Assembly (NCBI RefSeq): GCF_000473325.1
Contig: NZ_KI421513.1
Location: 1,125,217 to 1,189,216, forward strand
Direction: 5' to 3'
DNA: 64,000 nt
From: Leisingera caerulea DSM 24564
GTDB lineage: Bacteria > Pseudomonadota > Alphaproteobacteria > Rhodobacterales > Rhodobacteraceae
Positions within the stretch are counted from its first letter, which is position 1. The number at the start of each line of letters is the position of its first letter. Below the pieces are notes generated by a model. It was not told the origin of the DNA. It made no database searches and was given only the letters and a program-made list of their open reading frames with translations. Positions 56,293 to 64,000 of this stretch are shown here, in pieces. The position numbers and the translations under genes are program-made.

Positions 56293-57420
56293 TTGACTGC
56301 TTCCGTATTCGAACCCTGGAACGATCCTGAGGCTAAGCCCTTGATCCACTTCCAGAACGTCACCAAACGCTTTGGTGAGTTCACCGCCATCGACAATCTG
56401 ACCATCGACATCTACGAGCGGGAATTCTACGCCCTGCTGGGCCCCTCTGGCTGCGGCAAGACCACGCTGATGCGGATGCTCGCCGGGTTCGAAACCCCGA
56501 CCGAGGGCAAGATCTTCCTGGCCGGGCAGGATATTGCCCCGGTGCCCCCCAACAAGCGCGCCGTGAACATGATGTTCCAGTCCTATGCGCTGTTCCCGCA
56601 CCTGTCGATCTGGGAGAACATCGCCTTTGGCCTGAAGCGCGAGGGGATGCCCAAGCACGATATCAACGACCGGGTCGAGGAAATGCTGCGGCTGACCCGG
56701 CTGGAGAAGTTCGCCCGCCGCAAACCGCATCAGATCTCCGGCGGCCAGCGGCAGCGGGTGGCGCTGGCGCGGTCGCTGGCCAAGGCGCCAAAGCTGCTGC
56801 TGCTGGACGAGCCGCTGGGCGCGCTCGACAAAAAGCTGCGCCAGGACACCCAGTTTGAACTGATGGACATCCAGGAAAAGACCGGCACCACCTTTGTGAT
56901 CGTGACCCACGATCAGGAAGAGGCCATGACGGTCGCTTCCCGTGTGGCGGTGATGGATCACGGCAAGATCGTTCAGGTGGCGACACCGGACCGGATCTAT
57001 GAAACACCCAATTCAGTTTACGTTGCAGACTTCATTGGCGATGTGAACCTGATCGAAGGCACCGCCAAACCCAACGGCAGCGGCACCTATGCGATGTCCT
57101 GGCACGAAGGCCAGCCGCCACTCAGCATACAGTCCGCCAACGGCTTCTCCGACGGCCAGAAATGCCACTTGGCAATCCGCCCGGAGAAAGTCTCAATCAG
57201 CGCTGAAAAACCGGCGGCGGCGGACAATGCCGTGCAGGGCCGTATCCTCGACATCGCCTATCTCGGCAATATCTCCACCTACCACGTCGAACTGCCGACC
57301 GGCGCGTTGATCAAGGCGCAAGCCGCAAACACCCGCCGCATCGCCCGCCGCGATTTCACTTGGGAAGACACTGTCTGGCTGTCCTGGACCGCCACGGCAG
57401 GCGTTCTGCTGGCAGAATGA
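56293..57420 (+). CDS. Polyamine ABC transporter ATPase (PotG/PotA-like), second system
   Basis: A 375-residue ATPase starting at TTG with an AGAGG site 6 bases upstream. Walker A is LGPSGCGKTT, signature ISGGQRQRVA, Walker B LLLLDEPLG and the switch is VIVTHDQEEAM. A C-terminal TOBE-like domain (CHLAIRPEKVSIS) follows. The stop overlaps the first permease start (ATGA). Confidence 0.94.
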   Translation: MTASVFEPWNDPEAKPLIHFQNVTKRFGEFTAIDNLTIDIYEREFYALLGPSGCGKTTLMRMLAGFETPTEGKIFLAGQDIAPVPPNKRAVNMMFQSYALFPHLSIWENIAFGLKREGMPKHDINDRVEEMLRLTRLEKFARRKPHQISGGQRQRVALARSLAKAPKLLLLDEPLGALDKKLRQDTQFELMDIQEKTGTTFVIVTHDQEEAMTVASRVAVMDHGKIVQVATPDRIYETPNSVYVADFIGDVNLIEGTAKPNGSGTYAMSWHEGQPPLSIQSANGFSDGQKCHLAIRPEKVSISAEKPAAADNAVQGRILDIAYLGNISTYHVELPTGALIKAQAANTRRIARRDFTWEDTVWLSWTATAGVLLAE

Positions 57421-58301
57421 TGCGCCGCTTTGTTCTAATTGCCGTCCCCTATGCCTGGCTTCTGGCGCTGTTCCTGGTGCCCTTTGCCATTGTCCTGAAA
57501 ATCTCGCTGTCGGATTACGCGGTCTCAATCCCGCCGTACGTTCCGCAATTCGATTGGGCTGAGGGTATCTCTGCCTTCCTGGCGGAGCTGGATTTTGAAA
57601 ATTTCGTCTGGCTGACGGAGGATGATCTCTACTGGAAGGCTTATCTCAGCTCCTTGAAGATCGCCGCCGCCTCCACCTTGCTGACCCTTCTTGCGGGCTA
57701 CCCGATTGCCTATGGCATGGCCCGCGCGCCTGCCGAGTGGCGGCCGACGCTCATGATGCTGGTAATCCTGCCGTTCTGGACGTCCTTCCTGATCCGCGTC
57801 TATGCGTGGATGGGCATCCTGTCCAACGAAGGCTTCCTCAACCAGTTTCTGATGTGGACCGGCGTGATCTCCGAACCGCTGACCATCCTCAACACCAATT
57901 CCGCTGTCTACATCGGTATCGTCTACACCTACCTGCCCTTCATGATCCTGCCGGTTTATTCGGCTCTGGAACGTCTGGACGGCTCGCTGATCGAAGCGGC
58001 AGAGGACCTGGGCTGCTCGCGCCTCACGGCCTTTTGGCTGGTCACCATTCCCCTGTCTAAAAACGGCATCATTGCCGGCAGCTTCCTGGTCTTCATTCCG
58101 GTCTTGGGTGAATTCGTGATCCCGTCCCTGCTGGGCGGGTCGGACACCCTGATGATCGGCAAGGTTCTGTGGGAGGAGTTCTTCTCGAACCGCGACTGGC
58201 CGGTGGCATCCGCTGTGGCGGTGGTTCTGCTGCTGTTGCTCATCATCCCGATCGTGCTGTTCCAGCGCAATCAGCAGAAACAGCAGGAGGCCGAGCAATG
58301 A
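57417..58301 (+). CDS. Polyamine ABC permease, PotB/PotH-like
   Basis: A 294-residue permease of ordinary length with six membrane segments (first at about 5-25) and the EAA loop SLIEAAEDLGCSRLTAFWLVTIP. Motifs WTSFLIRVYAWMGIL and NSAVYIGIVYTYLPFMILP match PotB/PotH. It overlaps the ATPase stop by 4 bases (57417-57420), and its own stop overlaps the next start (ATGA), so the operon is tightly coupled. Confidence 0.94.
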   Translation: MMRRFVLIAVPYAWLLALFLVPFAIVLKISLSDYAVSIPPYVPQFDWAEGISAFLAELDFENFVWLTEDDLYWKAYLSSLKIAAASTLLTLLAGYPIAYGMARAPAEWRPTLMMLVILPFWTSFLIRVYAWMGILSNEGFLNQFLMWTGVISEPLTILNTNSAVYIGIVYTYLPFMILPVYSALERLDGSLIEAAEDLGCSRLTAFWLVTIPLSKNGIIAGSFLVFIPVLGEFVIPSLLGGSDTLMIGKVLWEEFFSNRDWPVASAVAVVLLLLLIIPIVLFQRNQQKQQEAEQ

Positions 58302-59113
58302 ACCGCCTGAGCTGGTTTAACGCCGTATCGCTGACCCTCGGCTTTGCTTTCCTCTACATCCCGATGGTGATCCTGGTGATCTTCAGCTTCAACGAAAGCA
58401 AGCTGGTCACCGTCTGGGCGGGTTTCTCGACAAAATGGTACGGGGAACTGCTGCAAAACGACGCCTTTCTGAACGCCGCTTGGGTGACGCTGAAAGTGGC
58501 CGTGTTCTCCTCCACCATAGCGACTGTCCTGGGCACCATCGCGGCCTATGTGCTGGTGCGCGGCGGGCGGTTCATGGGGCGGACACTGTTTTCCGGCATG
58601 ATCTATGCGCCGCTGGTGATGCCAGAGGTGATCACCGGCCTGTCGCTGCTTCTACTGTTCATCGGCATCGGCCTGGACCGCGGCGTGTTTACCATCGTGC
58701 TGGCCCACACCACATTCTCCATGTGTTATGTGTCGGTGGTGGTGTCCTCCCGCCTTGTGAGCTTTGACCGCTCGCTGGAGGAGGCGGCGCTGGATCTGGG
58801 CTGCTCCCCGGCGGAGGCCTTCCGCCTGGTAACCCTGCCGATCATTGCGCCCGCGGTAATTTCCGGCTGGCTCCTGGCCTTTACCCTGTCGCTCGATGAC
58901 CTGGTGATCGCCTCCTTTACCGCCGGTCCGTCAGCCACCACCCTGCCGATCAAGATCTTCTCTGCCGTGCGCCTGGGCGTCAGCCCCGAGATAAACGCGC
59001 TGTCGACGATCATGATCAGCATTGTCACCGTCGGAGTTATCACCGCCTCGCTGGTGACCAAGCATCAGGTGGCGCGTCAGAAACGGGAGGAACAGGCCGC
59101 GGTGCGCGCCTGA
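58298..59113 (+). CDS. Polyamine ABC permease, PotC/PotI-like
   Basis: A 271-residue permease of ordinary PotC length. Six membrane segments and the EAA loop SLEEAALDLGCSPAEAFRLVTLP are seen, with the typical FSLSLDDLVIASF-like segment (here AFTLSLDDLVIASFTAG). Its stop overlaps the start of the flavoprotein gene by one base (TGATG), tying uptake to oxidation. Contrast with the enlarged permeases of the first system. Confidence 0.94.
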   Translation: MNRLSWFNAVSLTLGFAFLYIPMVILVIFSFNESKLVTVWAGFSTKWYGELLQNDAFLNAAWVTLKVAVFSSTIATVLGTIAAYVLVRGGRFMGRTLFSGMIYAPLVMPEVITGLSLLLLFIGIGLDRGVFTIVLAHTTFSMCYVSVVVSSRLVSFDRSLEEAALDLGCSPAEAFRLVTLPIIAPAVISGWLLAFTLSLDDLVIASFTAGPSATTLPIKIFSAVRLGVSPEINALSTIMISIVTVGVITASLVTKHQVARQKREEQAAVRA

Positions 59114-60432
59114 TGCGCCGGATTTTCTCTGCCTACGCCTATGGTCCCGGCCCGCGCAGCAACTGCTGGTGGGACGAGACCATCGCGGCACCGGACTGGC
59201 CGATGCTGCAGGGGGAGGTGTCCGCCGATGTGGCAATCATCGGGGGCGGCTTTACCGGGGTGTCGGCGGCGCTGCATCTGGCGGAAAGCGGGGTGTCCGT
59301 CGCGGTGCTGGAGGCCGAAACCCCGGGCTGGGGCGCTTCTGGCCGCAACGGCGGGTTTTGCTGCCTTGGCGGGTCCAAGCTTTCTGGCTCCGCCATGCGC
59401 CGCCTTTATGGAAAACAGGCTGCAGACACCTATGACGCCGGCGAGGAAGCCGCGGTGCATCTGGTGCGGGATCTGCTGAACGTCCATGGCATCGACGCCG
59501 ACACCCACTCGGACGGGGAAACCCAGCTGGCGCATAGCGAAAAGGCCGCGCGCCGCCTGCGGGCGCAAGCCGACACCATACGCGCCGCAGGTGGGGATCC
59601 GGGCTTCCTGACCCGGGACCAGCTGGCGGAGAACGGTCTGAACGGCTCTTTCCATGCGGCGCTGACAACGCCGGTTGGCTTTGCCCTGAACCCGCGCAAA
59701 TACCTGATCGGCCTGGCCAAGACCGCCCAAGGTGCCGGGGCCAACCTTTATCAGCGCAGTGCTGCCCAGTCGGTACGTCAAGACCGCGGCGGTTACAGAA
59801 TTGCGACTAATCAGGGCGTTTTGCGGGCTTCTAAAGTCATCATCGCCACCAATGGCTACTCATCCGAGGACCTGCCGGGCTGGCTGGCCGGGCGTTACAT
59901 GCCTGCGCAGTCCACCGTCATGGTGACCCGCCCGCTGACGGAGGCCGAGCTGCAGGCGCAAGGCTGGTATTCGCATCAGATGGCCTATGATACCCGCAAC
60001 CTGCTGCACTATTTCCGGCTAATGCCGGACAAGCGGTTTTTGTTCGGAATGCGCGGCGGGCTGCAGGCCTCGCCGCGGGCCGAGGCCGCAATCCGGCGCA
60101 AGCTGCGGCAGGATTTTGAGATGATGTTCCCGGCCTGGCATACTGTCGAGACCACCCATTGCTGGTCCGGCATGGTGTGCCTGTCCCGGAATCTGGTCCC
60201 CTTCGTGGCGCCGGTCCCGGAGATGCCGGGCCTCTATGCCGGTCTCTGCTACCACGGCAACGGAGTCGCCATGGGCAGCTATGCCGGGCGGCTGCTGAGC
60301 GATCTGGTCCAGGGCCGGACGCCTGACCTGCCCTACTCTCCCGTAATGCAGAAAATGGCGCGGTTCCCGTTTGGCCGCGCCCGCCGGGTCCTGATGCCGC
60401 CAGCCTATGCGCTGCTTGGTCTGATGGACTGA
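59113..60432 (+). CDS. FAD-dependent oxidoreductase (gamma-glutamylputrescine oxidase-like)
   Basis: A 439-residue flavoprotein of the DAO family. The FAD-binding GGGFTGVSAALHLAE, the ribose-binding VLEAETPGWGASGRNGG and C-terminal FAD motif YHGNGVAMGSYAGRLL are visible. The best known relatives in this context are PuuB and OrdL, which oxidise gamma-glutamylputrescine; no PuuA-like ligase is in the window, so the substrate could be another amine. It closes the second transporter operon and overlaps the tail of the converging phosphotransferase gene by 28 bases. Confidence 0.88.
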   Translation: MRRIFSAYAYGPGPRSNCWWDETIAAPDWPMLQGEVSADVAIIGGGFTGVSAALHLAESGVSVAVLEAETPGWGASGRNGGFCCLGGSKLSGSAMRRLYGKQAADTYDAGEEAAVHLVRDLLNVHGIDADTHSDGETQLAHSEKAARRLRAQADTIRAAGGDPGFLTRDQLAENGLNGSFHAALTTPVGFALNPRKYLIGLAKTAQGAGANLYQRSAAQSVRQDRGGYRIATNQGVLRASKVIIATNGYSSEDLPGWLAGRYMPAQSTVMVTRPLTEAELQAQGWYSHQMAYDTRNLLHYFRLMPDKRFLFGMRGGLQASPRAEAAIRRKLRQDFEMMFPAWHTVETTHCWSGMVCLSRNLVPFVAPVPEMPGLYAGLCYHGNGVAMGSYAGRLLSDLVQGRTPDLPYSPVMQKMARFPFGRARRVLMPPAYALLGLMD

Positions 60433-61283
60433 AGCGCCGCGCGCTCCAGCTCAAACGCCTCCCGGTCCCTGGCGCTGCCGCGCTCAGCCCGCCACAGGCA
60501 ATAGGCCGCCATGCGCCAGTGGAACCAGGGCTTGAGCGCCAGCACCCGGCCGGCAATCCGCGGGTCGGGATAGGCGGCGAGAAACGCGTCCTCCTCCGGC
60601 TTCGACAGCGGCGCCCCCCGGTACATCAGCTGCATTGCAGGCGACAGAAACAGCGCGAGATCCTCCGCCGGATCACCGATCTGCGGACATTGCCAGTCAA
60701 TCAGCGTCAGGGTGCCATCATGCGCCAGCAGATTACCGGGCACAGGATCGCCGTGGATTAGAACCGGTTGCGGCAGCGGAGGAACCTGCCCAAGCGGGCG
60801 CAAGGCCGCCAGCTGATCCCGATCATGGCAGCTTTTCAGAATCTCAAAGGTTTGGACCTCAAGCGCGGCGCTGCCGTTCACGCCCTCCGGCAAGCCCGGC
60901 GGCGGTGCCAGATCGTGCAGCCGCCCCAGAAGCTGGGCGACATGGCCGGTGTCCTGCTGCCAGGGACTGCCGTTGACGTGGGCATAGGCCAGCCACCTGC
61001 GGCCCTCGAACACCCCGGTTTGGACCAGCGACGGCACCATCCCAGTGCCGGACAGAACGGTCAGCACCGCAATTTCCCGCGCCGGGTCATTGGCGAACAG
61101 CGGGTTGTTTCCATCCGCGGCATACAGTTTGATCACCAGCCCGCCTGCCCGCCAGACATGGTTTGAACGCCCCCCGGTCAGTCGCCGGGGCGCGGGAACA
61201 TACAGGCCCGTCGCGGATAGATGCGCAAAGAAACGGGCTTCGAACTGGTCAGGCAGCGTTTGCAGGGTGGTCTCCGGTATTAT
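60405..61283 (-). CDS. Phosphotransferase (aminoglycoside/choline-kinase fold) without a usual start codon
   Basis: The frame holds an APH-type kinase: catalytic loop VLIHGDPVPGNLL and LIDWQCPQ are intact, and the N-lobe GGRSNHVWRAGGLVIKLY carries the ATP-binding lysine. The first GTG in frame is at 61136, inside that N-lobe, yet the similarity continues upstream through RFFAHLSATGLYVPAP to a stop at 61298-61300. Only ATA or CTG codons occur there; an AGGGCGG site precedes two ATA codons at 61283 and 61280. The protein would be 292 residues from ATA. Either a rare start is used or the ATG was lost. Substrate unknown. Confidence 0.7.
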   Translation of the reverse strand: MIPETTLQTLPDQFEARFFAHLSATGLYVPAPRRLTGGRSNHVWRAGGLVIKLYAADGNNPLFANDPAREIAVLTVLSGTGMVPSLVQTGVFEGRRWLAYAHVNGSPWQQDTGHVAQLLGRLHDLAPPPGLPEGVNGSAALEVQTFEILKSCHDRDQLAALRPLGQVPPLPQPVLIHGDPVPGNLLAHDGTLTLIDWQCPQIGDPAEDLALFLSPAMQLMYRGAPLSKPEEDAFLAAYPDPRIAGRVLALKPWFHWRMAAYCLWRAERGSARDREAFELERAALQSIRPSSA

Positions 61284-61329
61284 GCCGCCCTGTTCTTAGA
61301 CAGTTTTTCCGCCTGCGGATACTGCCGGA

Positions 61330-62007
61330 TCAGCTTTGCGGATCGCGAAGCGCGCTGACGGCAGAGGCCAAGACTACCGAACCGCCTTCTGTGATCAGTC
61401 CCACATCGCCGCCCTGCATCCGGGTCTCGTTCACCTTGAAATAAATCTCGGCGTATTCCTGCAGCAAAAGCTCGTCACCCTTTCTGCTTTCGATGACGAA
61501 CTTGTACTCCCCCGTTTCCAGCGGATTGCCGTCATCATCCAGACCCGTCCACTGGTAAGGTTCAGCCGAGACCGGCAGGGTTACGCGCTGCACTTCGGCG
61601 CCCTTGGTGTCCTGTACGACCAAAGTCACCGAATCCGCGGCAGCCGCCGGGTTAGGCGCAATGGTAATTTCGCCGCTGCCGTCAAAATAGCCCGGAGCCA
61701 CGCCTCGCGCCTCCATCCCGACCCAGCCGGACAGTGCCGCCATATTTGCAAGGCCAAGCTGTGATTGCAGGCCTTCGAGCAAAGTGTTGCTCTTGGTCTG
61801 CTGCTCCACCATTGAGAATTGAGCCAGCTGTGCCGCGTATTCGGTCGAATCAAGCGGCTCCAGCGGATCTTGGTTCGTTGCTTGCGCTGTCAGCATTTTC
61901 ACGAAGGTTTCGAAGTCGGATGTCAGCCCGGATGTTTTCTGGGAGGCCGCCGGCTGCAAAGTGGTTTGTGCCGCAGGGGTTCCCGCGGAAGTGACTGCTG
62001 TTGTCAT
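61330..62007 (-). CDS. flgD: Flagellar hook assembly scaffold protein FlgD
   Basis: A 225-residue hook-cap scaffold. The conserved N-terminal FlgD segment is present (DFETFVKMLTAQATNQDPLEPLDSTEYA, broken here for length: core LTAQATNQDPLEP, then QLAQFSMVEQQ). The C-terminal part has the Ig-like/TUDOR domain with WTGLDDDGNPLETGEYKF. FlgD is exported and guides hook polymerisation. It follows fliK with 4 bases between, in the order typical of Rhodobacterales flagellar clusters, which continue outside the window. Confidence 0.94.
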   Translation of the reverse strand: MTTAVTSAGTPAAQTTLQPAASQKTSGLTSDFETFVKMLTAQATNQDPLEPLDSTEYAAQLAQFSMVEQQTKSNTLLEGLQSQLGLANMAALSGWVGMEARGVAPGYFDGSGEITIAPNPAAAADSVTLVVQDTKGAEVQRVTLPVSAEPYQWTGLDDDGNPLETGEYKFVIESRKGDELLLQEYAEIYFKVNETRMQGGDVGLITEGGSVVLASAVSALRDPQS

Positions 62008-62011
62008 TTGA

Positions 62012-63982
62012 TCAGACCCTCATGTCCACGCCGGTTTCACCCAGCCGGAGGTTTTGCGTTACTGGTTCAGTGGTATCCGCCGCATCGGCGCTGCGCGATC
62101 CTGCGCCCCCGGAAGAGGATCCTGCGCCGCCATCCGCATCATTCGCGGATTGCCCGCCTGTCTGGCCGCCGCTGAATTCAAAGGAGATGTCCTCATACCC
62201 CATGCGGCGGAATTCTTCGGCCAATTCGTGAATATGGCGGCGCATAAGATCGCCGGTTTCCGGCCGTTCCGTTTGAATAATCATTGTGATGCCCGTTTCA
62301 CCGGCCACTACGCGCATCCTCACGTGGCCCAGCTCCTGCGGATTCAGCGAAACCTCAACTTTCTGCTCGCCCTTGGCCGCAAATGCCTCGGCCAGTTGTG
62401 CCGCAACCATGCGCGGCGTCTCGGGTCTGTGCACCGTGCCTGTGCCAATGGAGGCCTCAGCCAGAAGCTGTGTCAGTCCAGGCACCTCGCCGGACAGGCC
62501 AAATGCGCCCGGCAGCAAGTCATCGGATCCAGACAGCAGTTCTGCACCCGGCGAACCCGCGGCAAGCCCGCCGGCCATCAACGGCTGAAGTATGGCAGTG
62601 GCGGGCTGAAGCGGTTGCGGTGCGGACGCTGCCGCGGCGGTACGGATTTCCCCGGCCTTGAGCACGCCGGAAATCAACCTGCCGGTTTCAACTGCCTCAG
62701 CGTCTGCCGGAGCATCGCTGCTAAGCACCGTTGTTGCAGCGTCGGCTCTATGTCCTGGCCCCTTTGGCGCGGCTTGGCCAGTGGTAAGCGCCTGAACCAT
62801 GCCTGGTGCGGCTGGTACTCTGGATTGTACCGCGCCCTCGGGCGGCGTAACCGCCTGCTGGGCGTCCGCCTGCATAAGTGGAGAATTGGAGGTCACAGAT
62901 GCGGGGGCCGCTGCGTGAATGGAGGCGGCAGGCGCTTGCCCGGAAACCGCAATACCCTTGTCTCCCTGCCCCGCAGCGGTGCTGGATTGCCGCCGTCCTG
63001 CCGGCGGTTGCGCATCGGCAATTGCGGCCGCCTTTACTGACATTTCCGGAGCCACGCGGGCGGTAGCGTTGGCCTCCTTTGCTTCGGACGCCTGCGGATT
63101 CGCGCTTATGTCCGACAGCTTCGCTGCGTCACGGCTGGGGGCAGCCTCTGCCTGATCTTGTCCAGCTGCCTGAGTTCGAGAGGATTCCTCGATTGTTACG
63201 GTCTGGCCGCTGACTGCGTCTGCCTGGTTCTGTTCCCTGGCCCGGCCGACTGCCTGTTCTGGGCCGTCTGAGGCGGCTGCAGCCGACTGCACTTCAAAAC
63301 CGTTTCCGCGGGAGGGCATTCCGGCACCGGACGCACGACCGCTTTCACTCCGCTGTTCTCCGCCGTCTGGACGGTCTGTAGAGACCGGAGGCATTTGCTT
63401 GCGCTCAGTGTCAGGATCAGAAGCGGAGCGCTCCTGTCCTGCCGCAATTGCGGCTTCTGAAACGGTATGACCAGAAGTGCTGCCCAACGGCTCTTCATCC
63501 GTTTCGGCCTCAGCGAGTCCGACTTCGGCATCAGGATGCTTGGCTGCAGTCCCCGCAAGCCCTGCGTCTGCCTCATTAAGTTTGGCTACACCCTCAGGCG
63601 TTCCGGTTCCGGCCCCGGTCACTCCTGCTCCTGTCTCGGTCATTCCCGGTCCGGTCTCGGTCACTCCCGGTCCGGCCTCGGTCATTCCCGGTCCGGCCTG
63701 GGTCGTTCCTGCTCCGGCCGCAGCCATTGCGGCTCCGGGCTTATCTTTTTCAGTTCCGGCCCCCTCGGCCTCAAGTCCGTCTGATTCGGTTCCGGCTTCC
63801 GGCTCTGCCGGGTCTCTCTCACCTGAAACCGCATCAGAAGCTGCTCTTTCACGGCCAGATTGAGCCGCGACAAGATCAGCAAAATCACTGGAACTGTTAG
63901 ATTTTTTGGATGACTCCCCGGTCACGGCCGGCACCTTGCCAACAGAACCGGCTTCAAAGCCAAGGATCGAATTCATCATCAT
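62012..63982 (-). CDS. fliK: Flagellar hook-length control protein FliK
   Basis: A 656-residue molecular ruler for the flagellar hook. The first about 500 residues are a low-complexity, Ala/Glu/Gly-rich region. The conserved C-terminal Flg_hook domain is clear (KVEVSLNPQELGHVRMRVV, then MRRHIHELAEEFRRMGYEDI). Three successive ATG codons occur at the start (63982, 63979, 63976); GGAAGA lies upstream. A 21-bp tandem repeat sits in the ruler region. It is transcribed with flgD. Confidence 0.93.
   Translation of the reverse strand: MMMNSILGFEAGSVGKVPAVTGESSKKSNSSSDFADLVAAQSGRERAASDAVSGERDPAEPEAGTESDGLEAEGAGTEKDKPGAAMAAAGAGTTQAGPGMTEAGPGVTETGPGMTETGAGVTGAGTGTPEGVAKLNEADAGLAGTAAKHPDAEVGLAEAETDEEPLGSTSGHTVSEAAIAAGQERSASDPDTERKQMPPVSTDRPDGGEQRSESGRASGAGMPSRGNGFEVQSAAAASDGPEQAVGRAREQNQADAVSGQTVTIEESSRTQAAGQDQAEAAPSRDAAKLSDISANPQASEAKEANATARVAPEMSVKAAAIADAQPPAGRRQSSTAAGQGDKGIAVSGQAPAASIHAAAPASVTSNSPLMQADAQQAVTPPEGAVQSRVPAAPGMVQALTTGQAAPKGPGHRADAATTVLSSDAPADAEAVETGRLISGVLKAGEIRTAAAASAPQPLQPATAILQPLMAGGLAAGSPGAELLSGSDDLLPGAFGLSGEVPGLTQLLAEASIGTGTVHRPETPRMVAAQLAEAFAAKGEQKVEVSLNPQELGHVRMRVVAGETGITMIIQTERPETGDLMRRHIHELAEEFRRMGYEDISFEFSGGQTGGQSANDADGGAGSSSGGAGSRSADAADTTEPVTQNLRLGETGVDMRV
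63616..63720 (-). repeat. 21-bp tandem repeat inside fliK
   Basis: Five consecutive units of 21 bases (63616, 63637, 63658, 63679, 63700) with few mismatches, the inner three nearly identical. On the coding strand each unit gives a 7-residue repeat of the type AGPGMTE. A whole-codon unit allows length change of the FliK ruler without a frameshift. Confidence 0.88.
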
Positions 63983-64000
63983 GATCGTCTTCCAGACATT

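Overview
The window is chromosomal DNA of a marine alphaproteobacterium of the Roseobacter group (Rhodobacteraceae, closest in feel to Phaeobacter, Leisingera or Ruegeria). The evidence is gene order and protein style: high-GC codon use, the neighbourhood dnaA / rpsT / enoyl-CoA hydratase / mutM / ubiE / ubiB, divergent serC-serA and serB, an IalB-family protein, an RTX metalloprotease and an alphaproteobacterial-type FlgD-FliK pair. The genus is inferred; no rRNA or tRNA gene was seen.

Layout. 0-6 kb: a heparinase-like protein running off the left edge, rsmB, an SDHAF4-type protein, dapB, rbfA, a phosphodiester glycosidase family protein and rarD. 6-13 kb: the conserved replication/quinone block dnaA, rpsT, enoyl-CoA hydratase, mutM, ubiE and ubiB. 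13-14.5 kb: a decayed CheB-CheR hybrid gene next to an intact single-domain response regulator. 14.7-21.4 kb: a thiolase, an XRE-cupin regulator, a cold-shock protein, the kbl-tdh threonine degradation pair, a metallophosphoesterase and a small oxidase-like membrane protein. 21.4-25.5 kb: the phosphorylated serine pathway serC-serA / serB, with a structured serC leader. 25.7-34.8 kb: an ArsR-SRPBCC-YCII operon, an L-asparaginase, IalB and LprI-like secreted proteins, rlmN, an RTX metalloprotease, a LOG-family protein, a threonine dehydratase and a GntR regulator. 34.9-47.1 kb: dapD, hutF-hutD, a glutamate-receptor-like membrane protein, dapE, a DUF2064 protein, rnr, DUF1801-GST, a WYL regulator and a lytic transglycosylase. 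47.2-60.4 kb: a polyamine-type island. 60.4-64 kb: a phosphotransferase with no ordinary start codon, then flgD and fliK.

The polyamine island is the most coherent system. Two complete PotABCD-type ABC transporters flank a putrescine-type aminotransferase and a GntR/FCD regulator, and the second transporter operon ends in a gamma-glutamylputrescine-oxidase-like flavoprotein. A TGATCA-centred near-palindrome lies before the aminotransferase, and a related site lies before the second transporter, which suggests local control by the GntR protein. The first transporter has unusual permeases: one carries a large soluble insertion and the other an added hydrophobic N-terminal region.

Other points of interest are a four-copy composite intergenic repeat (hairpin plus a motif ending CAGCCAGATGAA), a threonine dehydrogenase that has lost all four structural-zinc cysteines, an ionotropic-glutamate-receptor-like protein without the potassium-channel filter, and the in-frame stop-ridden CheB-CheR relic. 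I found no insertion sequence, prophage, CRISPR array or plasmid gene, and no wholly new multi-gene system that I can defend.
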